Source: Ancylobacter crimeensis (lineage in GTDB: Bacteria > Pseudomonadota > Alphaproteobacteria > Rhizobiales > Xanthobacteraceae). Taken from it: DNA of 64,000 bases. The translations under genes and the position numbers were made by a program. The notes below the pieces were generated by a model. It was not told the origin of the DNA, searched no databases, and saw nothing but the letters and a program-made list of their open reading frames with translations. Shown in pieces: positions 53,406 to 64,000 of the stretch. Each line of letters starts with the position of its first letter. The first letter of the stretch is position 1. The DNA lies in NCBI RefSeq assembly GCF_023016805.1, contig NZ_JALKCH010000002.1, forward strand, positions 248,001 to 312,000. The letters run 5' to 3'.

Positions 53406-53625
53406 GCAAGAACTCCGATGGGCAGATGTCGACAGGATGGGATGGCACTTCATGCCGCAACTCCCATGCGCGTACAGCCACAGCGCGAACATGGCAACGA
53501 TACGGCAGGCAGGATCGTACTCACCGCTGCGTGATGCGGCGAGGCGCCGCGACCCCATGTCCTGGAGCATTCTCGAGCGAAGTGGATACCCGTCCGCGTG
53601 ATGAAAATGCGACCGGTCAATACGT

Positions 53626-53667
53626 TAGAGCCGTTCATCGATTCCGTGAAACGATGAATGGCCTCTA
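53626..53667 (-). terminator. Hairpin overlapping the DUF721 stop codon
   Basis: TAGAGCCGTTCATCG and CGATGAATGGCCTCTA pair almost fully (one bulge and one mismatch, 11-base loop). The hairpin covers the stop of the DUF721 gene. No T run follows, so it may mark a Rho-dependent end or a processing site between the two minus-strand genes. Confidence 0.5.
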
Positions 53668-54177
53668 GCGTCGTCCCTCGCGCGCCACGCAGGCGCCGAG
53701 CCGTGCCAATGCGCTGGCGAGCCTTTCATCCTCGAAACCCGAGATACCCAGCGCCGCCATCCGGCGCGTGGCGGCGTCGCAGGCGGCCGCATCGGGTGGC
53801 GGCACCCGCCGCTGTACCGGCCGGGACAGGCCGACGGGGGCCTGACGCAGCGCCAGCCGGCCGACGCAACGCCAGCCGAAGTAACGGTTGATCCGCTCGA
53901 TCACGATGGGGGCATCGTGCTGCAACTCGATGGCATAGCCGCCTTCGACCCGCACATGCAGCACCGCCGGCTCGTCGGATTCCTGCCGGGTGGGCCAGGC
54001 GAGGCGGGTGGGGAGCGCGCGCGCCGCGAGCAGCGAGCCGACGATATCCGGCCAGTGGGTCACGATCTCCACCGCCGCAAGACCGCGCCGGGCGCAGCTT
54101 TCTGCAATGGTGCCGTGGATGAAATCGGCCAGCGGGCGGGCGGCGCGGTTGCCGCGGAAGGTCGGGGCGCGGCTCAT
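53665..54177 (-). CDS. DUF721 family protein (DciA-like)
   Basis: The 170-residue product matches the DUF721 family by eye: the start LADFIHGTIAESCARRGLA, then HWPDIVG near residue 45 and a LHVRVEGGYAIELQHDAP strand. DUF721 includes DciA, which loads the replicative helicase in many bacteria. The conserved gene order with the DsbA-family gene and divergent mutY supports the call. ATG 54177 follows AAGGA. It is divergent from mutY across 112 bp. Confidence 0.82.
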   Translation of the reverse strand: MSRAPTFRGNRAARPLADFIHGTIAESCARRGLAAVEIVTHWPDIVGSLLAARALPTRLAWPTRQESDEPAVLHVRVEGGYAIELQHDAPIVIERINRYFGWRCVGRLALRQAPVGLSRPVQRRVPPPDAAACDAATRRMAALGISGFEDERLASALARLGACVAREGRR

Positions 54178-54289
54178 CGCATCCTTCGCCGATGTGCAGT
54201 CTGGAACGGGTCGCGTCTTGAAGTCGGTGGGTGAAGCGCCCATCACTCAGGCGTCGCGCGGCTCGGCGCGCGGCCCGAATGGAGTTCGC

Positions 54290-55393
54290 ATGGCCCGCAG
54301 GCCGATACTAGCAACGGACGCGCTTCAGGAGAACCCGCCACAAGCGGCAATCTCCCCGGAACGGGTCGATCCCGAAGCCCTGCTCGCCTGGTATGACCGG
54401 CACCGCCGGCGCCTGCCGTGGCGGGCCCTGCCCGGTGAGAGCGCGGATCCCTATCACGTCTTCCTCTCGGAGATCATGCTGCAGCAGACCACGGTCGCGG
54501 CGGTGCAGCCTTACTTCGCCGCCTTTCTCGCCCGATGGCCGACTGTCGAGGATCTTGCCGCCGCGTCGCTGGAAGAGGTACTCGCGGCATGGGCCGGGCT
54601 CGGCTATTACGCCCGCGCTCGAAATCTGCATGCGTGTGCCCGCGCGGTGAGCGAACGCCATGGCGGGCGTTTCCCCTCGGAGGAGGCGGCCCTCCTGGAG
54701 CTGCCCGGCATCGGTCCTTACACGGCCGCCGCCATCGCTTCCATCGCCTATGACCGGCCTGCAGCACCGGTCGACGGCAATTGGGAACGGGTGCTGTCCA
54801 GGCTTTTCGCGGTGGAGGAACCCCTCCCGAAGGCGCGCCCGCTGTTCCGCCGGCTGGCGCTGGACATTCTGCCCGCCCGCCGTCATGGCGATTTCGCGCA
54901 GGGGGTCATGGATCTCGGCGCCACGATCTGCACGCCGCGCAGGCCGGCCTGCACGCTGTGCCCCTGGCAGCGGCCGTGTCGCGCGCGGATCGCCGGCACG
55001 CAGGACCTCTATCCGCGCAAGGCGGCGAAGGCCGAGCGCCCGACCCGTCGAGGCGTCGCTTTCCTTGTGATGCGGCCTGACGGAGCGGTGCTTGCGCGTT
55101 CCCGGCCCGAAAAGGGCCTGCTCGGCGGCATGACCGAGGTGCCTTCCACATCCTGGACGACCGATGGTCCGGTAGCGCCCGAGCGCGACGCGCCGCTGGA
55201 CGCGCAATGGACGGTGCTGAATGCCCGGGTCGGCCATGTCTTCAGCCACTTCGCGCTGGAACTGGCACTGTGGCGGACCACCGTGCCGGACGGCACCCCC
55301 GCCCCGCCGGGTCATCGCTGGGTGCGGTCTGGCGATGTTGCCGGCGAAGCCTTTCCCAGCGTCATGCGCAAGGTGCTGGAGCACAGGCAATGA
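54290..55393 (+). CDS. mutY: Adenine DNA glycosylase MutY
   Basis: MutY removes adenine paired with 8-oxoguanine. The 367-residue product has the catalytic Glu61 in SEIMLQQTT, the HhH motif LPGIGPYTAAAI, Asp162 in VDGNWERV, the iron-sulfur cluster Cys214, 221, 224 and 230 (spacing C-x6-C-x2-C-x5-C) and a C-terminal NUDIX-like domain for 8-oxoG recognition. GGAG sits five bases before ATG 54290; the open frame upstream is chance. It is divergent from DUF721. Confidence 0.96.
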   Translation: MARRPILATDALQENPPQAAISPERVDPEALLAWYDRHRRRLPWRALPGESADPYHVFLSEIMLQQTTVAAVQPYFAAFLARWPTVEDLAAASLEEVLAAWAGLGYYARARNLHACARAVSERHGGRFPSEEAALLELPGIGPYTAAAIASIAYDRPAAPVDGNWERVLSRLFAVEEPLPKARPLFRRLALDILPARRHGDFAQGVMDLGATICTPRRPACTLCPWQRPCRARIAGTQDLYPRKAAKAERPTRRGVAFLVMRPDGAVLARSRPEKGLLGGMTEVPSTSWTTDGPVAPERDAPLDAQWTVLNARVGHVFSHFALELALWRTTVPDGTPAPPGHRWVRSGDVAGEAFPSVMRKVLEHRQ

Positions 55394-55483
55394 CGAACGC
55401 GTGAACGGTGCGAACCAGTTGCGCGGCCAGCACGTTCTTCTGTCACGCCGCACGGAAAGCGGTTTCAAACGGAGAACGAAGCC

Positions 55484-55672
55484 ATGGGTAGCGCAGCGGA
55501 CAAGGCCAAGGGTCTCGCCAACGAGGCGATGGGCAATGTGAAGCAGGGCGTCGGCAAGATGACCGGCTCGAAGCAGATGGAAGCCGAGGGCAAGGTCCAG
55601 GAGCTGCATGGCGAAGCCCAGCAGGCGAAGGGCAAGGCCAAGGAAGCCATCAAGAAGGCGGCCGATCTCTGA
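55484..55672 (+). CDS. CsbD-like small stress protein
   Basis: The 62-residue, lysine- and alanine-rich product matches CsbD-like proteins: DKAKGLANEAMGNVKQGVGKM and a helical tail GKAKEAIKKAADL. Members are hydrophilic stress-induced proteins of unknown function. ATG 55484 follows CGGAGA. A strong terminator follows. Confidence 0.9.
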   Translation: MGSAADKAKGLANEAMGNVKQGVGKMTGSKQMEAEGKVQELHGEAQQAKGKAKEAIKKAADL

Positions 55673-55720
55673 GGTGCCTTATTACCCGGAGCGCCTATAG
55701 CTGCTCCGGTCGTTCGCGAG

Positions 55721-55744
55721 AGGCCGCCGGGAGGCGGCCTTTTT
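55721..55744 (+). terminator. Rho-independent terminator after csbD
   Basis: An 8-bp perfect stem (AGGCCGCC and GGCGGCCT, GGGA loop) is followed by TTTT. It lies 49 bp after the csbD stop and nine bases before the stop of the converging ccrM, so it may serve both. Confidence 0.9.
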
Positions 55745-55752
55745 CGTATGCG

Positions 55753-58148
<2,396 letters not shown>

Positions 58149-58241
58149 ACGGGCCGAACGTTCTCAATTTAAGTCATTCCACCGTAACGGCGCCGTCGAC
58201 ATAGTCCGCCCTCCGCCGGGGATGGTGGGATGGGGTGATCA

Positions 58242-58496
58242 ATGAACGGACGGGACGAGGTGAGGGATGCGGAGAGGGTGCGCGACGTATCGGGCCGCAT
58301 GGATGGCGCGCGCGGGCGTGACCGCGAGCCGCGCGTGCTTTCCGAGAAGCGGGCGCGCTACGAGGCCTGGCACGCCAGAATCTATCGGAAGCCTCTGCCC
58401 AAGGGCCATCCCTATGCCCTGATGCCCGAATGGGTGCCCTATCCGCTGGCCTGCCTGGTCGGCCGCCTGCACGCCTTCATGCCTGGGCGGCGCTAG
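58242..58496 (+). CDS. Small basic hypothetical protein, 84 aa
   Basis: The 84-residue product is rich in Arg and Asp at the N-terminus and has an aromatic C-terminal half (KGHPYALMPEWVPYPLACLVG). ATG 58242 is preceded by a G-rich region. Its stop overlaps the converging transporter stop by four bases. I do not recognise it. Confidence 0.5.
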   Translation: MNGRDEVRDAERVRDVSGRMDGARGRDREPRVLSEKRARYEAWHARIYRKPLPKGHPYALMPEWVPYPLACLVGRLHAFMPGRR

Positions 58497-59470
58497 GAGC
58501 GTTCAGCGGGCTCCGGCATGGCCCGGTCGCGCAAGGCGAGACCTCCCGCGACCAGGGCAAGGCCGATGCCGTGATAGAGCTGGGGTACTTCGCCGAGCAA
58601 TCCGATGGCGAGCCCCGAGCCGAACACCGGCATCAATTGCAGGAACTGTCCCGCCCGCGCCGGCCCGAGCACCGATGCGCCCCGCGCCCACAGCACGAAA
58701 CCCAAAGTCGGCAGGCTCGCCACATAGGCGACGGAGAGCAGCGCTGTATGCCACGCCCCCGGGTGGGCGAGGCCGAGCGTGCCATCCGCCATTTCCATCA
58801 CGCCGAACGGCGCCAGTGCGACGAGCCCGAAGGGGATGCTCGCGGTGAGGGCGGCGGCTGGCGAAAGCGGGCAGGGGAAGCGCTTCAGCAATACCGCATA
58901 GAGGCCGAAGGCGCAGATGCCGAGGAACAACAGCAGGTCGCCTGTATTCAGTGCGAGGCCGCTGAGGTGGGAAAAGTCGCCGCGCAGCACGATGAGGGCG
59001 ACCCCGGCGGTCGAGATGCCGAGCGCGAGGCGTTGGCGCCGGCTGGTGCCGTCCCGCAGGATCAGCCAGCCGAGAATGCCGACGACGATGGGGGCGCAGG
59101 ACCCGATCAGCGAACCGTTAATCAGGCTCGTATGCGCGAGCCCGGCATAGATCAGGACGGTGAACACCGCGATGTTCAGCACGCCGCAGGCCAGCAGCAG
59201 CGGCCAGTGGCGGCGCACGACATCGGCACGCGCGATCAGTTCGCGTCCCGTGAAGGGTAGCAGCAGCAGAAAGGCGAGGCTCCAGCGTGCCAGCGAGAGG
59301 GTTGCTGGTGGCAGCGTGCCGGCCATGATCCGGCCCACGAAGAAGTTGCCGGACCACAGAAGCGCGGCTGCGCCGAGCAGCAGGGCTGCGAACGTGCCGG
59401 GCGAAAGGGTGCGGGTCGCGCTGTCGTTACGGCCGGAAAGGGTGCTGAGCGTGTCTGCTACGAACGCCAT
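58493..59470 (-). CDS. EamA/DMT-family transporter
   Basis: The 325-residue product has ten hydrophobic segments in two EamA-type halves, for example LLLGAAALLWSGNFFVGRI near residue 35 and LQLMPVFGSGLAIGLLGE in the second half. Members export amino acids, metabolites or nucleotides. ATG 59470 has AGGAGG six bases upstream. It lies 131 bp downstream of the Lrp-family gene on the same strand and its upstream region shares a 9-bp motif with the lrp promoter. Confidence 0.9.
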   Translation of the reverse strand: MAFVADTLSTLSGRNDSATRTLSPGTFAALLLGAAALLWSGNFFVGRIMAGTLPPATLSLARWSLAFLLLLPFTGRELIARADVVRRHWPLLLACGVLNIAVFTVLIYAGLAHTSLINGSLIGSCAPIVVGILGWLILRDGTSRRQRLALGISTAGVALIVLRGDFSHLSGLALNTGDLLLFLGICAFGLYAVLLKRFPCPLSPAAALTASIPFGLVALAPFGVMEMADGTLGLAHPGAWHTALLSVAYVASLPTLGFVLWARGASVLGPARAGQFLQLMPVFGSGLAIGLLGEVPQLYHGIGLALVAGGLALRDRAMPEPAERS

Positions 59471-59601
59471 GTGCAGCCTCCTCGAAGGATAAGGGGGCGC
59501 GCGGTGTCGCGCTGCCGATATAGGTAAACATAACTGTCCTATGCCAGCATGTCCTTGCGTTCTTGGCCTGCCGGATGGCGATATGCGGCAGTTTCTGCGG
59601 C

Positions 59602-60153
59602 TCACATGCCCTTTTGCGATCCAGCACCATAAATGCCTGCCTTTTCGGCAGCGGAATCTGCCGATTTGGGCACAGGCTTCAACTGGTCGAGCGGCAGCCG
59701 GCGATGCTCCTTCACCCGTTTCAGCGCCAATGAGGAACGCACGCCGCGTACGCCGGGAATGCCCATGAGGATGTCGTGGGCGAAATGGGCGAATCCCTCA
59801 AGATCCTCGCAGACCACTTGGAGGAGATAGTCGCTGTCGCCCGTCACGCTGTCGCAGGCCACGACCTGCGGCAAGGCAAGAACCGCCGCCTCGAAGTCGC
59901 GTGCGGCTTCCTCCACCTGTCGCTCCAGATGCACCTGGATGAAGGCGAGCACGCCAAGCCCGAGCCGTGCGGCATCGAGCCGGGCCTGGTAGCCGGCGAT
60001 CAGGCCCATCTCCTCAAGCTGCCGCGTGCGGCGCAGGCAGGGCGACGGGGACAGGCCGATCCGCTCGGAAAGCTCGGCATTGGTCAGGCGGCCGTCCTCC
60101 TGCAATTCGCGCAGGATACGCAGATCGAACGTATCGAGTTCGGGTGGCCGCAT
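59602..60153 (-). CDS. Lrp/AsnC-family transcriptional regulator
   Basis: The 183-residue product has the Lrp HTH (about residues 6-60, with LDTFDLRILRELQEDGRLTN and IGLSPSPCLRR) and a RAM effector domain (about 68-150, with GDSDYLLQV). Such proteins sense amino acids and often control an adjacent exporter, here the EamA transporter. It is divergent from smc and has a palindrome in its promoter. Confidence 0.93.
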   Translation of the reverse strand: MRPPELDTFDLRILRELQEDGRLTNAELSERIGLSPSPCLRRTRQLEEMGLIAGYQARLDAARLGLGVLAFIQVHLERQVEEAARDFEAAVLALPQVVACDSVTGDSDYLLQVVCEDLEGFAHFAHDILMGIPGVRGVRSSLALKRVKEHRRLPLDQLKPVPKSADSAAEKAGIYGAGSQKGM

Positions 60154-60202
60154 ATTCTGTCCTCCTTGCGCAGTCGCGCGGCGATGTCGGTCGAGAAAGC
60201 GT

Positions 60203-60232
60203 ATTATTTCGGCAGAAGCTGCCGATACTCAA
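60203..60232 (-). promoter_or_regulatory. lrp-like promoter with a palindromic operator
   Basis: On the minus strand TTGAGT (60232-60227) and AATAAT (60208-60203) are 18 bp apart. Between them CGGCAG-CTT-CTGCCG is a perfect inverted repeat (60210-60224). A regulator bound there would block the promoter, as expected for autorepression. Confidence 0.5.
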
Positions 60233-60349
60233 GCCGCCCAGGCCATCCGCGCGTTCCTCCCAAGAGATGCCACCGATCCACAACATCTCGTGGATCGACG
60301 CTCCTCCCCCACTTGAAGATGTGGTTACGGGCCGGCACCCTGTGGTCCC

Positions 60350-63300
60350 ATGAAATTCACCCGGCTGCGCCTTCTCGGCTTCAAGACCTTCGTCGAGCCG
60401 ACCGACATGCTGATCGAGCCCGGCCTTACCGGCGTCGTCGGGCCGAATGGCTGCGGCAAGTCGAATCTCGTCGAGGCGATGCGCTGGGTGATGGGCGAGA
60501 ACTCCTACAAGGCGATGCGCGCCGAGGGGATGGACGACGTCATCTTCGGCGGCACAACCACCCGCCCGGCCCGCAACACCGCCGAGGTCGTCCTCACGGT
60601 CGACAACACCGATCGCACGGCGCCCGCGATCTTCAACGATGCCGATGCGCTGGAAATCTCCCGGCGCATCGAGCGCGAGGCCGGCTCGTCCTACCGCATC
60701 AACGGCCGCGAGGTACGCGCCCGCGACGTGCAGATCCTGTTCGCTGATGCCTCGTCCGGCTCGCGCTCGCCCGCCATGGTGCGGCAGGGGCAGATCGGCG
60801 AACTGATCGGCGCCAAGCCGGCGGCCCGTCGTCGGATTCTCGAGGAGGCGGCAGGTATTGCCGGCCTCCACGCACGCCGCCACGAGGCGGAGATGCGGCT
60901 GCGCGCCGCCGAAACCAATCTTGCCCGTCTTGAAGACGTCATCGGTCAGATCGGCACCCAGACCGAGGGGTTGCGCCGTCAGTCGCGTCAGGCGGCGCGC
61001 TATCGCGCCTTGTCCGGCGACATCAGGCGGCTGGAGGCGACGCTGCTCTGGCTGCGCTGGGTGGAGGCGGTGGGTATGCTGGCGGAGGCCGAGCGCGCGC
61101 TGGATCTCGCGGTGCGTACGGTCGCCGAGCGCACGCGCCTGCAGGCTGAGGCGACCACCCGCGCCGCCATTGCCGCCCATGAATTGCCGGGGCTGCGCGA
61201 GACCGATGCGGTTGCCGCCGCGACCCTGCAGCGCCTCACGCTCGCGCGCGGCGAACTCGATCGCGACGAGGCACGCGCGGAGGCCCGCCGCGAGGAACTG
61301 GACCGCCGGCTTTCCCAGCTCATGGGCGATGTCGAGCGCGAGCGTGCGCTTTCGCTCGACGCCGAGGCCATGCTCGAGCGGCTCGCCGGCGAGGCCGAGG
61401 AACTGTCCGTCGCGCAGGAAGAGGCGGGGCTTCTGGAGGAAGAGGCCGCGGTCCTGCGCGCCGAGGCCGAAGAGGCCCTGACGGCCGCCGAGCGCGAGTT
61501 CGCCCAAGTGACAACCTCCAGCGCCGAGCGCCACGCCCGCCGCGGCACATTGGAGCGGCGCATCCGCGAGGAGGGCGAGCGCCTCGCCCGGCTGGAGCGC
61601 GAGATCGCCGGGCTCGATGCCCAGCTTCGCGCTCTGGTTCCGCCTTCTTCCGCCGACGATATCGAGATCCGCCGCATCAACGCCGAGACCGCGCAGGAAC
61701 GTCTGACGGAGGCGGAGATCACGGCACAGGATGCCGAGACGGCGCATGGCGAGGCCCGGGGCAATCTCGACCGTGCCCGTCGTCCGCTCGCCGAGGCCGA
61801 GAAGGCCCTGCAACGCCTCGATACGGAAGCCCGCACCCTTGCCAAGCTGCTGGAGCCCGGCCATGGCCGGGCCTGGCCGCCGGTAATCGACCGCATCCGG
61901 GTCGATCGCGGTTACGAGGCCGCCCTCGGGGCAGCGCTGGGCGACGACCTCGATGCGCCGATTGAGGCCGAGGCGCCGGTGCACTGGCTGGAGCGTTTCA
62001 CCGCGGACGCCGACGCTGCCTTGCCGGAGGGCGTCGCTTCCCTCGCGCAGCATGTCGAAGCCCCGGCTGCGCTGGCCCGCCGCCTCGCGCAGATCGGTGT
62101 CGTCGAGCGGGGAAGAGGCGCGCAGCTTGCCGCCACGCTTCGTCCCGGCCAGCGTCTGGTCTCCGTGGAAGGCGACCTCTGGCGTTGGGACGGTTTCGAC
62201 GCCGCCGCCGATGCGCCAACATCGGCTGCCCGCCGCCTCGCCGAGCGCAATCGCCTGGCGGATCTGCAGGCTTCGCTGGATGGCGCCCGCACCGAGGTCG
62301 CCCATCACCGGCGCGGACTGGAAGCCGCGGAGGCGGCGTTGCGCAGCGCCGGCAGCCGCGAGAACGCCGCCCGTGAGGCCCGCCGCTCCGCCTTGCGCGC
62401 ATCTGAGGCGATGCGCGAGGAACTGGCGCGTGCCGAGCGCGCCGAGGCCGAGCGCGCGGTGCGCCGCGCCGCGCTGGATGCAAGCCGCGAGCGGATGGAG
62501 ACGGACCGCGAGGCCGCAGCCTCAGCGCGCGCGGAAGCGGAGGACGCGCTCGCCGAATTGCCGCCCTCCACCGACAGCGCAGCGGAAATCGCCGGCTTCC
62601 AGGCTCGTCTCGCCGAAGCCCGCCTCGGGGTGACCCAGGCGCGTTCCCGCACCGAGGGTCTGATGCGCGAGCGCGAGCAGCGCGGCCGCCGTCTCGCCAC
62701 CATCGTGCAGGAGTGCTCTTCCTGGCAGGCCCGCGCGGCCGGAACCGGCGAGCGTCTGGCGGCCATCGAGGCCCGCCGCGAGGAAGCCGCGATCGAGCGG
62801 GTGGAACTCGATGACGCGCCGAGCCATTTCGCCGCCCGCCGACGGGCGCTGCTCAACGAGACCGAAGCGGCCGAAGCGGCCCGCCGTGCCGCTGCCGACC
62901 GACTCGCCGAGGCGGAAGCCACGCAGGTCGAGGCGGATCGCGCGGCGCGCGGGGCGCTCGACGGCCTGTCATCGGCGCGCGAGGAAGCCGCCCGCGCCGA
63001 GGCGCGGCTGGAAGGCGGGCGCCAGCGCCGTGCCGACCTGACGCGCGAGATCGCCGAAATGCTCGACTGCGCCCCGGACGGCGCGCGCGAGATTGCCGGC
63101 CTCCTGCCGGATGCGCCATTGCCCGAATCGGCGGTCACCGAAGCCGATCTCGATCGGCTGAAGCGCGATCGCGAGCGACTCGGCGCCGTGAATCTGCGTG
63201 CGGAAGAGGAACTGGCCGAAATCGAAGGCCAGCTTCAGGGCCTTGTCGGTGAACGCGACGACCTGACGGAGGCGATCAAACGGCTGCGCCACGGCATCGC

Positions 63301-63805
63301 CCAGCTCAACCGCGAGGCGCGCGAGCGGCTGCAGGCATCCTTCACAGTGGTGGACGGTCATTTCCGCCAGCTGTTCGGAACGCTGTTCGGCGGCGGAGAG
63401 GCGCAACTGGTGCTGACTGATTCGGAGGATCCGCTCGAAGCGGGTCTCGACATCATCGCACGGCCGCCCGGCAAGAAGCCGCAATCGCTGTCTCTCCTTT
63501 CGGGAGGCGAGCAGGCGTTGACCGCGATGGCGCTGATCTTCGCGGTCTTCCTCACCAATCCGGCGCCAATCTGCGTGCTCGACGAAGTGGATGCGCCGCT
63601 CGACGACGCGAATGTCGAGCGATTCTGCAACCTGCTCGACGAGATGCGACGGATGACGGACACGCGCTTCCTCACCATCACCCATAATCCGATCACCATG
63701 AGCCGGATGAGCCGGCTGTTCGGCGTGACGATGGCCGAGCGTGGTGTGTCGAAACTCGTTTCCGTCGACCTGTCCACGGCCGAATCGCTGCGCGAGGCCG
63801 GCTAG
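60350..63805 (+). CDS. smc: Chromosome segregation protein SMC
   Basis: SMC forms rings that compact and segregate chromosomes. The 1151-residue product has an N-terminal ATPase half with Walker A GPNGCGKS at residues 31-38, long Ala/Glu/Arg coiled coils on both sides of a hinge (about 500-640), and a C-terminal half with signature LLSGGEQ near 1051 and Walker B CVLDEVDAP with Asp1078. ATG 60350 is at the start of the conserved KFTRLRLLGFKTF strand. No scpA or scpB is nearby. Confidence 0.96.
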   Translation: MKFTRLRLLGFKTFVEPTDMLIEPGLTGVVGPNGCGKSNLVEAMRWVMGENSYKAMRAEGMDDVIFGGTTTRPARNTAEVVLTVDNTDRTAPAIFNDADALEISRRIEREAGSSYRINGREVRARDVQILFADASSGSRSPAMVRQGQIGELIGAKPAARRRILEEAAGIAGLHARRHEAEMRLRAAETNLARLEDVIGQIGTQTEGLRRQSRQAARYRALSGDIRRLEATLLWLRWVEAVGMLAEAERALDLAVRTVAERTRLQAEATTRAAIAAHELPGLRETDAVAAATLQRLTLARGELDRDEARAEARREELDRRLSQLMGDVERERALSLDAEAMLERLAGEAEELSVAQEEAGLLEEEAAVLRAEAEEALTAAEREFAQVTTSSAERHARRGTLERRIREEGERLARLEREIAGLDAQLRALVPPSSADDIEIRRINAETAQERLTEAEITAQDAETAHGEARGNLDRARRPLAEAEKALQRLDTEARTLAKLLEPGHGRAWPPVIDRIRVDRGYEAALGAALGDDLDAPIEAEAPVHWLERFTADADAALPEGVASLAQHVEAPAALARRLAQIGVVERGRGAQLAATLRPGQRLVSVEGDLWRWDGFDAAADAPTSAARRLAERNRLADLQASLDGARTEVAHHRRGLEAAEAALRSAGSRENAAREARRSALRASEAMREELARAERAEAERAVRRAALDASRERMETDREAAASARAEAEDALAELPPSTDSAAEIAGFQARLAEARLGVTQARSRTEGLMREREQRGRRLATIVQECSSWQARAAGTGERLAAIEARREEAAIERVELDDAPSHFAARRRALLNETEAAEAARRAAADRLAEAEATQVEADRAARGALDGLSSAREEAARAEARLEGGRQRRADLTREIAEMLDCAPDGAREIAGLLPDAPLPESAVTEADLDRLKRDRERLGAVNLRAEEELAEIEGQLQGLVGERDDLTEAIKRLRHGIAQLNREARERLQASFTVVDGHFRQLFGTLFGGGEAQLVLTDSEDPLEAGLDIIARPPGKKPQSLSLLSGGEQALTAMALIFAVFLTNPAPICVLDEVDAPLDDANVERFCNLLDEMRRMTDTRFLTITHNPITMSRMSRLFGVTMAERGVSKLVSVDLSTAESLREAG

Positions 63806-64000
63806 CCGGTGCCGGGTTGAGGCTACAGGGGTGCGACGGCGCGCGGCACCTTTGCCCCATGGTCAGCCCTTCTCTGGCATGCCAAAAACATCACACCCGC
63901 CTTCCCTTGCTGCGGCGCGGGACAAAAATGGCTGCGACAGAGCGTCCGACTTTCGTTTTTATCCAATAAATTCAAAGCATTAAAAGAAGTTATCGGCTCC

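Noticed and set aside
63806-64000. AT-rich end of the window as a promoter for a further gene
   Set aside because: No clear -35/-10 pair, and no gene start is visible before the edge.

Overview
The window is GC-rich chromosomal DNA from an alphaproteobacterium, most likely a member of the Hyphomicrobiales in or near Xanthobacteraceae. This rests on a CcrM-type GANTC methyltransferase, an smc / DsbA-family / DUF721 / mutY neighbourhood, a moaB / PA0069-type radical SAM neighbourhood, SorC, Lrp and OhrR-like regulators, and uniformly GC-rich third codon positions. The genus is inferred, not shown. I saw no tRNA, rRNA, CRISPR array, insertion sequence or phage gene.

Region 1 (1-13.9 kb) is a type VI secretion (T6SS) cluster. 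A vgrG cut by the left edge runs on the minus strand. Diverging from it is a plus-strand run: tssA, tssB, tssC, hcp, tssE, tssF, tssG, tssH (clpV), a small peptidoglycan-binding-like protein and an unknown 287-residue protein. The membrane-complex genes tssJ, tssL, tssM and the baseplate gene tssK are not in the window.

Region 2 (14-31.2 kb) is a T6SS-linked accessory region, and the most unusual part. It holds a small secreted protein on the minus strand, a TPR-methyltransferase fusion, a probable DUF4424 protein, a secreted NlpC/P60-like protein, a secreted caspase-fold protein carrying thirteen cysteine-paired repeats, a PP2C phosphatase and a membrane Ser/Thr kinase (a PppA/PpkA-like pair). 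These are followed by a candidate toxin with a RelA/SpoT-like C-terminus, two small genes that could include its immunity gene, and a secreted trypsin fused to a caspase domain that has lost both catalytic residues. The pattern suggests a phospho-regulated T6SS linked to envelope proteolysis.

Region 3 (31.5-35.7 kb) is a large autotransporter adhesin with 333-bp tandem repeats, ending in a strong hairpin.

Region 4 (35.9-49 kb) is metabolism and stress: an FAD monooxygenase, a D-2-hydroxyacid dehydrogenase, hsp20-lon with a possible RNA thermometer in the hsp20 leader, a SorC regulator with a SAF-domain dehydrogenase, an OhrR-like regulator, and a LysR regulator divergent from a ring-cleaving dioxygenase/esterase pair resembling mhqO-mhqD.

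Region 5 (48-64 kb) is mostly housekeeping: a zinc metallopeptidase, moaB, a glycosyltransferase, a radical SAM protein, a VOC protein, a DsbA-family protein, a DUF721 protein, mutY, csbD, ccrM, a FUSC-type protein, an EamA transporter, an Lrp regulator and smc.
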